Source: Echinarachnius parma (taxonomy: Eukaryota; Echinodermata; Echinoidea; Clypeasteroida; Echinarachniidae). From it: a stretch of 64,000 nucleotides of DNA. Where the stretch lies: contig JBAMJV010003146.1 in NCBI GenBank assembly GCA_037951105.1, positions 1-64,000 on the forward strand. The letters are read 5' to 3'. The position numbers were made by a program, and so were the translations under genes. Positions 54,293 to 64,000 of the stretch are shown piece after piece. Position 1 is the stretch's first letter, and each line of letters begins with the position of its first letter. The notes under the pieces are model-generated. The model was not told the DNA's origin and made no database searches. It was given only the letters and a program-made list of their open reading frames with translations.

Positions 54293-54634
54293 TTAAAGGG
54301 ATCTAGTAACTTTGTTGACATACAGGTGTGCAAAATTAATGGTTGATGCAATTTATGTTTTTGTTATCTCATATGTCCACAGGGTATTGTGTGAAAATTC
54401 CAAGTCAAATGGACATTGCATGGCCAAGTAATGAGCAAAAATGCAAACTCACTGCACTCACTTTGTACACAGAGAATACTTCAATCGTACATATCTTTGT
54501 AATGAAAGGGAAATTTGAAAAAACGAAACCTGTTCTACAATTATATTGTTAATTCGAATACAACAAGGTATGAGGGAACCACTAGAATGACAAATTTATT
54601 TTGAGGATTTGGACAATGTTACTAGTCCCTTTAA
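54293..54634 (+). mobile_element. TTAA MITE copy 6
   Basis: TTAAAGGGATCTAGTAAC at the left and CAATGTTACTAGTCCCTTTAA at the right, shortened to 342 bp by an internal deletion. Confidence 0.88.
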
Positions 54635-55293
54635 CAACACATCTCACTATATACAACCCTGGAAAAAAATTATTATTATTATTAGACCAAGCACTTTTTG
54701 CTCAAAATTTGAGATTGTTTACCCTATTTTGTCACTTTAATTGCATTTTAAAGAAACAAAAGTTCATTAACTATCAAAGAGGGTATAGTCGATGGGATTA
54801 GGAATGCCTACAACAGATTTCATGTCTTAAATTTGAAGAAAACATGAATTTCATGAATATTTGTGTGGATTTTTTGCCATAAAAAGGTATGGCATTTATA
54901 TACACATTTTCAATGCATAGTGGAACATGTTATGTGTTCTGTTAGTAGTACTAGGAACCAGAGAGATCTTTCTATGGTATAATCACAACTTACAGAAAAA
55001 AATTCAACAAATTTTGCACTTTGTATACAAATTTTTATATAAAACCCATACCTTTAATGTACATGAAATCTATTTTAAACTTTTGATCACAATACAAATA
55101 TATACCTACAAATATGTAATGTACATGGAAGGAATGGACAAAATCCATACAATTTGGATCAAATTCATGTTTTTATCAAATTCAAGGCAGAAAATATGTG
55201 GTATACATTATATATCACTTACACCATTGACTACACCCATTTTTGTATGTCATGAATTAATTTTCTTCGAAATATAAAATTAACAAAATAACA
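54635..55293. other. Unassigned, with a foldback-element scrap
   Basis: At 55066-55103 there are about 38 bp (AAACTTTTGATCACAATAC) from the tip of the foldback element at 53228. Otherwise AT-rich with no gene. Confidence 0.5.
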
Positions 55294-55956
55294 TCAAACT
55301 TCATTCCTAGAGGTAAGGACGCTGACCTCATTACTCCCCTCTACCTGCGTTATCCATGGTGGCAAGGTCTCCAGAACGTCCTCATGACTGAACTCTAGTT
55401 CATGTCTACGAAAGATGTTTGTGGATGCATTTCCGTGACGGGTTTTTACTCTTATGGCCTCAATATGGCTTGACGTTGTGAGCACAAAATCTCTCTTTCC
55501 AGCCTTAAGGAGATTAAGATTTTTTATGGATCTTTCTGTCAACTTACACCCTTGGCCATCCAGAATCTCATTCTTTATTTGCCAGACGTTAGTTGTATCT
55601 AGGGCATCAATTCGTAATTTGAAAACCAAATCTATGTTTGCTCCAGGTACCTTTCTGATCTTTCTTTGAAGTTCTGCAACCCGATCCGTCTTCGGGGAAG
55701 TTGTAAATCCAATTTTCAATAGTTGCAACGAGCCTCCAATACCACGTGTGGGATGCTCCAAAGTGAAAGAAATGCCAAACACGTAGTTACATTTCTCTTT
55801 ATCGTCAAGTCTGATGGTGTTTTTTTTATTACTATCAGATAGGGACAAGCGATTCATCTTCCGGATAAGCGTTTCATTGTTCTCCCAGAGCCATTCCAAA
55901 TAGTCCGGGCTTCCCAATTCTGTCCTCCATCTCCTCTCTCTTCTAGATGAAGCCAT
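55294..55956 (-). CDS. GIY-YIG-like protein, copy D
   Basis: A 220-residue intronless frame from the ATG at 55954-55956 (MASSRRER). Motifs are VFGIS (59-63), KIGFT (81-85), DRV (91-93), IKNEI (127-131), DFVL (156-159), NASTNIF (176-182) and LPPWI (198-202). The first Tyr is replaced by Phe, the EKEIR box is reduced to KNEI and EWVL is DFVL, so this is the most diverged copy. It ends just after the first domain, at a point where B continues into its linker. The upstream leader is still similar to those of A-C. Whether it is active, regulatory or decaying is open. Confidence 0.72.
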   Translation of the reverse strand: MASSRRERRWRTELGSPDYLEWLWENNETLIRKMNRLSLSDSNKKNTIRLDDKEKCNYVFGISFTLEHPTRGIGGSLQLLKIGFTTSPKTDRVAELQRKIRKVPGANIDLVFKLRIDALDTTNVWQIKNEILDGQGCKLTERSIKNLNLLKAGKRDFVLTTSSHIEAIRVKTRHGNASTNIFRRHELEFSHEDVLETLPPWITQVEGSNEVSVLTSRNEV

Positions 55957-56816
55957 AGTGTATCACTGCTTGACCGGATGGATGACTCTTCATTGTGTGG
56001 ATGAAATCCTGTATTGAGAATAATAATAATAATAACATTAAGAATATGATGTGACAATGGAGAGATAATTGTTATCTAAACATTATTTAAGCATTGTTAT
56101 CACTATTGTTACAAATGAGATGTATTGGAACATACACATGTTTGAATAGTAATGATGAAAATGTTGCTTGCATAGATAGGACTTAACAATATGCTCTCTA
56201 AGCACTATTCAAATTGAATATAAAAAACAGCAAAATAATACAAAACAATCCATTTAAAAACAAAAAATAAACATAGTTTTCCAATGCAACGATGATTTCT
56301 AGCCTAAGTAGATTACTAGTAGATTTTATGAAAGGATTAAATATTAATGTATTACAATGACTCAATGATACCATGGAATCATTGTAATACATTATCTAAT
56401 CATGTTATAAAATCTAATAGTCACAAGCATTCTTTGATTATAACAATACTGCTGTATATTCTGGATAAATTCCCCTCAGCCCCTCGGTATATACAGGGGT
56501 TCCCGAATGCAATTTTTTTGATGAGCAGTAAAAGATAATGATGTTAATTGTTTGTACGATTGGATTGTTGTGTTATTAAAAGGATGCATAGTCCTGATAA
56601 ATGTTCTCATGAAGAAATTATTGATTTACAGCAACGCATTTGATATTACAAGTGGTGGGTCATGACCTTTATTTTACCTTTTATTGCATGTCCCAATATT
56701 TTACTGGCACATACATGTATTCGTTAATCGTTATATTGGTCAATGGTAATCAAATGTATTAGATTTTGAATGTTCCTTCCTAACAGTTTAACCTTAGAAA
56801 ACTTGGGCTCATTCTC
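55957..56816. other. Upstream region of gene D
   Basis: Matches the leaders and upstream regions of A and B to about 56500 with many small indels, then unassigned sequence. Confidence 0.5.
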
Positions 56817-57466
56817 TATGGCCCCTGTTACACATGCGTCGGCTTTTAAAGCCGGCCCCGGGGCTGGCCTCACGCCTGCAATTTGAAGCCGCCTCGAGAT
56901 CATTAAACCCCTGTTACACATGGCAGGACTCCTGTACATCTATTCACACGATTCAGGTTGATCGGGCCTCATACCCATATACGGCTCTGCTCATACCATA
57001 TAAGTGTTGGCATCTGCGCGCCCTTTTATCCCATATTAGGCATATTAAGCGACCTACTTCCTTATTGCGTGCAGTACGCATTACGCGCACGCTGCAAGCG
57101 CATTTGCATAAAAGCCAGCCGGAGTCCAACTTACCCCTGTTACACATACCGATTGCGGGACTAAGGCCCACATCCAGAGGTGGACAGAAATGGAGCTGGC
57201 CTCAGGTCGGCTTTTCAAAATTGACCCCTGTTACAGATACGTGGGGACGCCTTCTTTGGCAGCCTCAGTCCACTTTAGAGGTATGGGGCCATCTACAAAG
57301 TACGTACGCAATTTTTGGTCCGAAATTGACCACCCCTCCCCCCTGTACGCACTTTTTATACACGTGGTTCAATGGAGAGTACGCATCAGATTTAACCCCC
57401 CCCCCCCCCCTCCCCTCCCCCTTGTGCGTACGTACTTTGTAGATGGCCCCTATGTGTAACAGGGGT
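56817..57466. mobile_element. Element with CCCCTGTTACACAT repeats and a nested MITE
   Basis: The motif CCCCTGTTACACAT or a near match occurs at about 56822, 56910, 57136 and 57225, and inverted at about 57451. It is unusually GC-rich for this window. The outer motifs form inverted ends. Confidence 0.65.
57285..57450. mobile_element. MITE GGGGCCATCTACAAAGTACG
   Basis: GGGGCCATCTACAAAGTACG and its complement CGTACTTTGTAGATGGCCCC form the ends, with TAT on both sides. The inside carries a poly-C tract. Confidence 0.88.
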
Positions 57467-58060
57467 ATGTCATTGATAGTCAGATTGAGATATGAGAGGG
57501 TTAAATTTATCCTTGGCTAAATTACATCATTTTACGTCATCTGTGGTTATATTTAGTCCAATGTTTTATGGTAGGCTGGGTAAATTACACTTTCATCAGT
57601 TCAGGTTTGATTTTGTTTTTCTTTACTTTTTCTAAATTTGGTAAGCTCTTTCTACACTCGTTTTCAACAGAGGAGGTTCTTGAGTTTTCATTCGGTGATG
57701 AGTCCATTTTATATGATTCAGATAAATTGGCTATTAAGCCTTCAAAATCAATGATATTCATCAATTTTGTCACATTTTAACACTTCTAGCCAGTTTTAAC
57801 TCTTTGAGCGCTTCGTTCGACTTTAGTCACAAACAGCGGCCCGCTTTGTTCGACTTTAGTCACAGACAACGATGCGTGCGGCGCGCGCGCGCGCGCATAC
57901 CATATACGATGCGTGTGGCGCGCGCGTGTGCGCCTAAAATAATCTGGCGACGGGGGGATCTACTGCACAGCGCACAAAGTGTTAATAGCGTATACATGAT
58001 AATGGGCATCGCTCAAGGTGGCATAAGCATGGAGTTTGTGTGTGTTTGTGTACAATGAGC
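57467..58060. other. Unassigned, with CG-alternating patch
   Basis: The interval 57875-57930 has runs of alternating GC (GGCGCGCGCGCGCGCGC), and GTTCGACTTTAGTCACA is repeated in tandem near 57815 and 57848. No gene is supported. Confidence 0.5.
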
Positions 58061-58197
58061 GCGCATGATCATATGAGCATACACTAACAACAGCGGACCA
58101 CTGACATAGCAGACTCGATAACAGCTGTTACATAAACTTGCTTTTGTTTTATAATAGTGCATGCTCAAATGACGTTTCTTGTGTACCGCTTCAAAAC

Positions 58198-58251
58198 ATG
58201 GCAGCCTCCAGTGGTCAGTCAAAACAGTTGATAGTGGTCTCAAAACCATAG
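58198..58251 (+). other. 17-codon conserved short ORF in R1, copy 3
   Basis: Encodes MAASSGQSKQLIVVSKP; same start and stop positions as the copies at 7131 and 15794. Confidence 0.3.
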
Positions 58252-58867
58252 ATTTTTTTCCATTATTAGTGAATTCCAAGAGGAAATATGCACTTTAGAT
58301 CTGACAGGAAATACACAGATATCAGAAACAGTAAGCAAAAACATCAGAGTTGGCTCCCGTTCAATTACAACAGTGCAATTAATCATAGAACATCAGAAAC
58401 ATGAATTAAATTAAAGCTGACAAATCCAAGATGCACGCGCAAAATACATATTGACCATAATGAACATGTATTACTTCCTGTACAGTATTCACATCAGCAT
58501 CAGTATCAGTATGAATCTAGGTAGAAACTGTATTCTTACAAGTATGAATGAACATTAATTTAAACGAAACATTCAAAGTCTTACCAGGTATCAATCTGCT
58601 ATTCAATTATTGTGCTTGAACTGCAAGATGCGATGCCAATTTATCAGAAGTTGTCCAGAATTCTTGCCGCATACAAACAGAAAAATTGCGCATTGCTCCA
58701 GAGGAACGAATTCAATTAAATCTGCTATGCAACGTTGGTATGACACTGGGTGTGGTCCCAGAGCATGCAGAAAAGGTGGAAAGGGAAGTTATAAAGTTAA
58801 ATCAACAAAAGTGGCATAGTGGGGGGGGGGGCAGCTTTATTATTGCTGAGAATTCCCCTCATGTTTT

Positions 58868-59695
58868 TAGCTCATCCGGCCCGAAGGGCCCGATGAGCTT
58901 ATGCCATGCTGTGGCGTCCGGCGTCCGTCGTCCGGCGTCCGGCGTTTGTCCGTCCTTCCGTCGTCCGTCCGTCCTTCCGTCGTCCGTCCGTCCGTCCGTC
59001 CGTCCGTCCGTCCTTCCGTCCGTCCATCCGTCCGTCCGTCCGTCCAGAGTTTTCAAAATGCTTCTTCGTTATTTTTCAACCGATTTTGATTCTGATTGTT
59101 TCATAAGATAGGGCTAGGAGGGGGATTTAAAACTTCTACACAGAATCGTGAAATTCATTATCTATGCAAATTTATTTGAAATCACAAAAAATGCTTCTTC
59201 TCCTTCATTTCTCGACCGATTTTGATTTGGTTTGCTTTATCTGGTAGAGCTAACTTTGGTACACTAAACTTTTACACAGAATTTTGAAATTTTTCTCCAT
59301 TCATTAATTATGGTAATTTTTAATTTTTTTATTTTTTTATTTTTTTAATTTTTTGTATTTAATTTTTTTTTTTTTTTAAATTTATTTATTTATTTATTTA
59401 TTTATTTATTTTTTTTTTATTTTTTATTTATTTATTTTTTTTTTAAAGTTTTTTTTGTTAATATTTTTTTATTTATTTATTTATTATTTTTTTTTTATAT
59501 ATTTTTTTTTCCCATGTCCCTTCCGGGGCGTCAAATTTATATTTTGTTCACTCTAATTTTGTTTTATTTTATTTTTATGTCCCTTCCAGGGCATCAAATT
59601 TTTATTTTTTGACCAGTTGAAAAGTGTACCACATGAAATTTGCGATATTTGATGTTGCGAGATGGCGGATGAGCGCTACGTCATTGATGTTCTGG
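58868..59695. mobile_element. Hairpin-headed repeat with (GTCC)n
   Basis: Opens with AGCTCATCCGGCCCGAAGGG, which pairs with the following CCCGATGAGCT, then a GTCCGTCC microsatellite (about 58915-59045), and an AT-rich body with a poly-T/TTTA tract (59300-59510). R1 copy 2 near 16445 shows the uninterrupted site (CATGTTTTCATATTC). Confidence 0.78.
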
Positions 59696-60807
59696 TTGTA
59701 TTCTTTTTGTCCAAAGATTGGGGGTGGATTATTGTAGAGCATCTTCTATGCATATTTTTATTTTTAAAACCATTGTTAAGTCTTATTTTTCTCAAATTAT
59801 TGAGGGCAGGGGGCACTTTCCCCCCTCTCATAGCTGCGCCACTGAATGACGTCAGGTGCTATTCATTGTTTGAAATGTTTGCAATATGGCAAAAATACCA
59901 ATGCATTGGTATTTTTGTTCTGAGCAATACAGAAATATTTTGTGATGCTTAATTCATGCTCAACAATGGGAAAGTACATGTGACCTGTACCTTGCGTGCA
60001 CTTTAGAATGTTCTGTATTAAATGTAACTGTATATATACACATGTAAAATATTATACACATTGTACATGCACACTGTATTTCCTGGTGCTAAACCTATTA
60101 TGAATATGCATAGAAAATCCTGTGTTTTTCTGTGGCTTTTTAGAACTTGCTAAAAGCAGTTTAACCATCAAATCCTCAAAAAAAGTTGGAAAATTGTCAA
60201 TTTTACACATTTTACATATTACTATAAAGGGGACTATGATCAAAGTTAATTCTTTAATATGAGAAGAAATATTAATTCAGGAAATCTATCCCATTATAAT
60301 TGACCAAAAGTTAGATTTTATTTGACATTTTACTTGATTTGTAATTCATTATTGACTTCATTAAATGTAGGAATACATTACATTACTACATTTCGGTGGT
60401 TTTGTATTCATGGTTCATGTAATTGTATTGTTTCAAGAATCTTACCAGGGCATGATTTCACAAAGGCCTCTGATAGACTCGAGCATAATTATTTTTTTCA
60501 GGACCAGTCCCGAATGGGTTAATCCGCAAAAGACTATTTGATTTTGGTATATAACAAACCTCCACACAAAATGTTCCTGCTTGTCCTTTCGGATAAGTAA
60601 AATCATAAATGTTCTTATTTCACTTGCCCAAACATACAATTTTAATGCCCCCCCCCCCCCCTAAAAAAAAAATAAAATAAAAATAAAAATAAATAAATAA
60701 ATAAAATAAATATAAATAAAATAAAAAACACCAACCACTTGTACTAAATAGCTAAATCTGCTTGGCAAATTTATCTCTTGTTTCTAGATAAGAATTACTC
60801 TTCTGCA

Positions 60808-61588
60808 GGGCTTGACACTAGCACTTGCCCGCTTGCCCGGGGCAAGTAAATGTTGATATCAGGCAAGGGGAATTTCATAAATGGGCTAGTTTGCTTGCCA
60901 AATAGGGCAACTTAAAGGGATCTAGTAACTTTGTTGACATGTGCAAAAAGTGATGAATGGTTGATGCAATGTATATTGTTGTTATCTCATATGTCCACAG
61001 GGTATTGCATGAAAATTTCTAGTCAAATGGACATTGTATGGCCAAGTAATGAGCGAAAATGCAAATTGATATTCAGTAACTCACTGCACTCACTTTGTAC
61101 ACGGAAGAAAAACTCGCCCGGAGTTTTTCTTATCTGAATACTTCAATCATACATATCTTTGTAACGAAAGGGAAATTTGAAAAACCGAAACCTGTCCCAT
61201 GATTTTATCGTTAATACGAATACAACAAGGTATAAGGGAACCGCTATAATTAAAATTTAATTTTGAGGATTTGGACAATGTTACTAAGTCCCTTTAAATT
61301 TCTCTTCAACTATAAGCATACAATGTAGTTCCTGAATGAAAATCTCATCAAGAATTTAGGGGGCAAGTAAATTGTCTGTTTGGGAAATAAAATTTGGAGA
61401 GAAACAAATGTATTTTACTTGCCCCAGTTCTCCAGTAGAGAAAAGGTTAGTGTGAAAGCTTGTCTTAGGGAGTTACAATGTTTGTTGCCCAATTGGGCAT
61501 CCAAATTTAGACCATTTACAATATCTTACTTGCCCGACATCAATTTTTACTAGCCCCAGGCAATAGGGCAAGTGCTAGTGTCAAGCCT
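60808..61588. mobile_element. TIR element GGGCTTGACAC, copy 4, with a nested TTAA MITE
   Basis: Ends as at 9421-9809, enlarged by the MITE at 60912-61297. Confidence 0.82.
60912..61297 (+). mobile_element. TTAA MITE copy 7, with clean empty site
   Basis: CAAC/TTAAAGGG..CCCTTTAA/ATTTCTC here corresponds to CAACTTAAATTTCTC at 9513-9527 and 18160-18174. One TTAA in the empty site is two in the filled one, so the target duplication is TTAA. Confidence 0.95.
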
Positions 61589-61606
61589 GGGGTATAACAT
61601 GCATCA

Positions 61607-62040
61607 GTGGTGAATTCTGAGCCCGCTTTTGGGGGTACCAGTCCTCAGTGGGTTAACTCATTGAAGACTAAATTGCATTTTTGTATTACATACAATTTCC
61701 GTAGATTCATTCCAGCCCATGTATTTTTGAGGACCAGTTCTAAATATTATATCTCGTTTAAGACTAATTATGTTCTAACATGCCTCCAGTATATGAACCT
61801 AAATCCTAGTATTATCAGGACCTGGGCCCCGTTGCAGAAAGAGATACAATCGATTGTAAGTTACAATTGATCGTAAGTCAGCGTTTCAACCAATCAGATT
61901 TGCGCATCTAGAACATCTGTAATCGTGACTTACGATTAATTGCAATTTACAATCGATTGTATCTCTTTCTGCAACGGGGCCCTGGTCTGGTTGGGTTAGC
62001 CCATTGAAGACCATTTCGTAGGTGGAGAAAGAGAAGGGAG
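61607..62040. repeat. Degenerate tandem repeat block with palindromic MITE copy 5
   Basis: Collinear with 9845-10255; the MITE is at 61824-61982. Confidence 0.8.
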
Positions 62041-62520
62041 TTTGGTTCAGTTCAGTTCAGTTTATTCAACACTTGTCATGAAATGCAAAATATACAGAAT
62101 TACAGAGATTAAAAATAAAATAAACAACAAAATACATTCATATGATAGTGTAGGGGTTAGCAGAAAGGAGTAATGCTCCTTATATGAAAGGTAACCCCTG
62201 TAAAGTATTTTAGCAAGATGATAATTTGCTACAGGTCTTCTATTATAATCATGAATTTGAATATTATGAATAAAAGTAAAGAGATATTTGTTTAGGCAAT
62301 TGCCCAGTAAACAATAAATTGTGACATTTACAATTTGGAAATTTCCCATATCAATGACCGTTGATATCCTACATTGATAAAATAAAGGTCTTGTATGTGC
62401 GTTAAAATGAGCATGATTAGTAATCCGTATTACTCTCTTTTGTAATTTTAATAATCTGTCCATATTCCCTTTACTTGAATAGGCCCATGCTATAATACAA
62501 TAATTTAAACATGGAGTAAT
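62041..62520 (-). mobile_element. CR1/L2-like LINE 3' fragment
   Basis: A minus-strand frame of 133 codons (62062-62463) includes MDRLLKLQKRVIRITNHAHF, AHTRPLFYQC and DMGNFQIVNV, the reverse transcriptase C-terminal region. The (CTGAA)n tail is at 62044-62060. It is 5' truncated at about 62520. Confidence 0.78.
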
Positions 62521-63565
62521 TAATCAGTGAATGATAAAACATTTTAAAAATATGTACAGGAAAAAAATGATTTTTTAAAATATATTTTTTGAACACCTAT
62601 ATTTTTGGCTAATATATTGCACATACTGTATAACTAGTGTGTTCATGCCATGATTATCTACTATCAATTGAAACACCTAACAAATTTACAACTATTGCAC
62701 ATTCAAATAAATATTGATTTACCTGCAGTTCTATATTATCAAGATCTTTTGATGTGTGTGTGAAAATTTAAAACCAATATATTTTAACACAACCAATAAA
62801 AAAGTTTTCATAACTCATTCATACAATCTTCTTTTAAAACATTAATATTAGTATAGAATGAGACATGAACTCACTAGTGTCATCAGCAAAAAGAATAAAC
62901 TTCAGCTTACCAGAAATATTACACATACATGTATCATTTACATAAATAATCAATAATCAATAGTAATAGTCCAAGAAAAGACCATGAGGCACTCCACATT
63001 GTAAAGATTAAATATAAGATTTTGTTATGGTCTATTTGTACAAATTGTGTTCTATTTTCTAAGTATCTTATAAACCATTTCAAATAACTCCTCAAATTAC
63101 ATTATAATAAAGTTTTTTATCATCCCCAATATTACTGCTTAATAAATTATGACAATTATGATTTTGTATTTTGTCATTGAATTTTTAAAAAGTATTTTGG
63201 GAGAACAAGCATTATGACACTAGTCAAATGCAACATGAAACATACACACGCATACAAAAGCACAGCATGACATCTTGCAAGTGAACAGATAAATAAGTTA
63301 AAATCCATATGGAACATACATGTATGTGACCTTTGTATGCCACAAAACATCCAATAAGTCGGGATAAATGATTGTGCCGATTTTCACATGGCATTAAATA
63401 GAAGTCATTATCTTTAACATGGTATATAATTTGTCATATTCGGCCGAAGCAAACCTTCTCAAAATGAGCGCCCAAGATTTGGAAAATGGCTGGAGCAGTT
63501 TTAAAGTTAGGGAGAAAATGGGCCGCTTTAAAGATCGGCATCAATTCAAGTGCTGTAATATGATC
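62521..63565. other. Unassigned, possibly more LINE
   Basis: AT-rich. A phrase near 62960-63000 (AGACCATGAGGCACTCCACA) reads on the minus strand CGVPHGLFLD, like the QGS(V/I)LGPLLFL box of reverse transcriptases, and 62880 nearby reads LILFADDT. So decayed LINE polymerase sequence may extend through here. Confidence 0.5.
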
Positions 63566-63900
63566 AGGCACGTACGCAGGAGGGGAGGGGGGGGGGGGGT
63601 GTTTTGGAGGTTAAACACCCCCCTTTGGCTCTTTAATTTTTAATTTTTTTTTTTTGAAGAATCCTGGTCTTGGCCTCATATTGTTGACCGACCCTGGTCT
63701 TGGTCTCGAAAATTGTGAAGGTACTCCGGCCTTGGCTGTGAAAATTTTCTACAGACACCCCCCCTTCCCCGCTTACCACGATTCTCAAACAATGGTCTTG
63801 GCCTCAAAAAATTAAGACTGGTCCTGGTATTGGCCTAAAAAATTGTTTGAGGTACTTGGTCTCGGCTTCGAAAATTTATAACAGACTCATTATTTCCAGC
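63566..63900. repeat. Degenerate GGTCTTGGCCTC repeat with poly-G/C tracts
   Basis: Same family as 22310-22830, with phrases such as GGTCTTGGTCTCGAAAATTG and ATTCTCAAAC. The last 100 bp of the window are unassigned. Confidence 0.7.
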
Positions 63901-64000
63901 TAATAACAGACAAACTACCATTGCGACATAACGGTCGTGGTGTAAGGTCACATTTATACAATTCAATGTATACCAAAATTGAAATGAAACAAGAGTGATA

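Larger units (their letters stand above)
58060..60807. repeat. R1 repeat block, copy 5
   Basis: Collinear with 7010-9420 except for the insertion at 58868-59695. Confidence 0.75.

Noticed and set aside
58859-59106. Frames with Arg-Pro-Ser-Val repeats
   Set aside because: They are translations of the GTCC microsatellite.

Overview
The window looks like nuclear DNA of a marine invertebrate, most probably an echinoderm and perhaps a sea urchin. It is AT-rich and gene-poor, has GT-AG introns, and is crowded with MITEs, tRNA-derived SINEs and CR1-like LINE tails. The taxon is an inference from repeat families I associate with sea urchins and other marine invertebrates (a hairpin repeat starting AGCTCACCTGAGCC, a palindrome starting GGGCCCCGTTGCAG, SINEs ending in ATT repeats). 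No taxonomic marker was read.

Two kinds of host gene are supported. (1) A family of intronless genes on the minus strand: copies A (5087-5986), B (13780-15024), C (22889-23566) and D (55294-55956), plus relics at 2.7, 5.0 and 20.9 kb. They encode a domain with IYGIS, KIG(Y/F)T, a conserved Glu and EWVL motifs. I read this as a GIY-YIG superfamily domain of the T5orf172/MUG113 type. Copy B carries a second, diverged domain of the same spacing. (2) Eight 3' exons of an SSUH2 (ssu-2 homolog) gene on the plus strand, 26559-36570, with DnaJ-type CxxCxGxG zinc motifs and the CCCGCT(I/V) end. Its 5' exons were not found, one exon has an apparent 5-bp deletion, and several exons have partial duplicates next to them.

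Layout: 0.6-1.2 kb foldback MITE; 2.0-5.1 kb repeats and relics; gene A; 7.0-12.8 kb a repeat block R1 followed by LINE tails; gene B; 15.7-20.7 kb a second R1 with nested insertions; 20.9-21.3 kb relic; gene C; 24.3-25.2 kb truncated R1; 26.5-36.7 kb SSUH2; 36.7-49.8 kb mostly repeats, with a perfect 459-bp-arm palindrome at 41.2-42.2 kb; 49.8-54.3 kb R1 end plus LINE plus a foldback element with hammerhead-like cores; gene D; 58.1-62.5 kb a further R1 plus LINE; then unassigned sequence.

The order GIY-like gene, R1, LINE, GIY-like gene recurs, so the window is best seen as a tandemly duplicated array of GIY-like genes in which the SSUH2 segment is embedded. Because R1 is present four or five times, each copy serves as an empty site for insertions in the others, which exposes element ends and target duplications directly.
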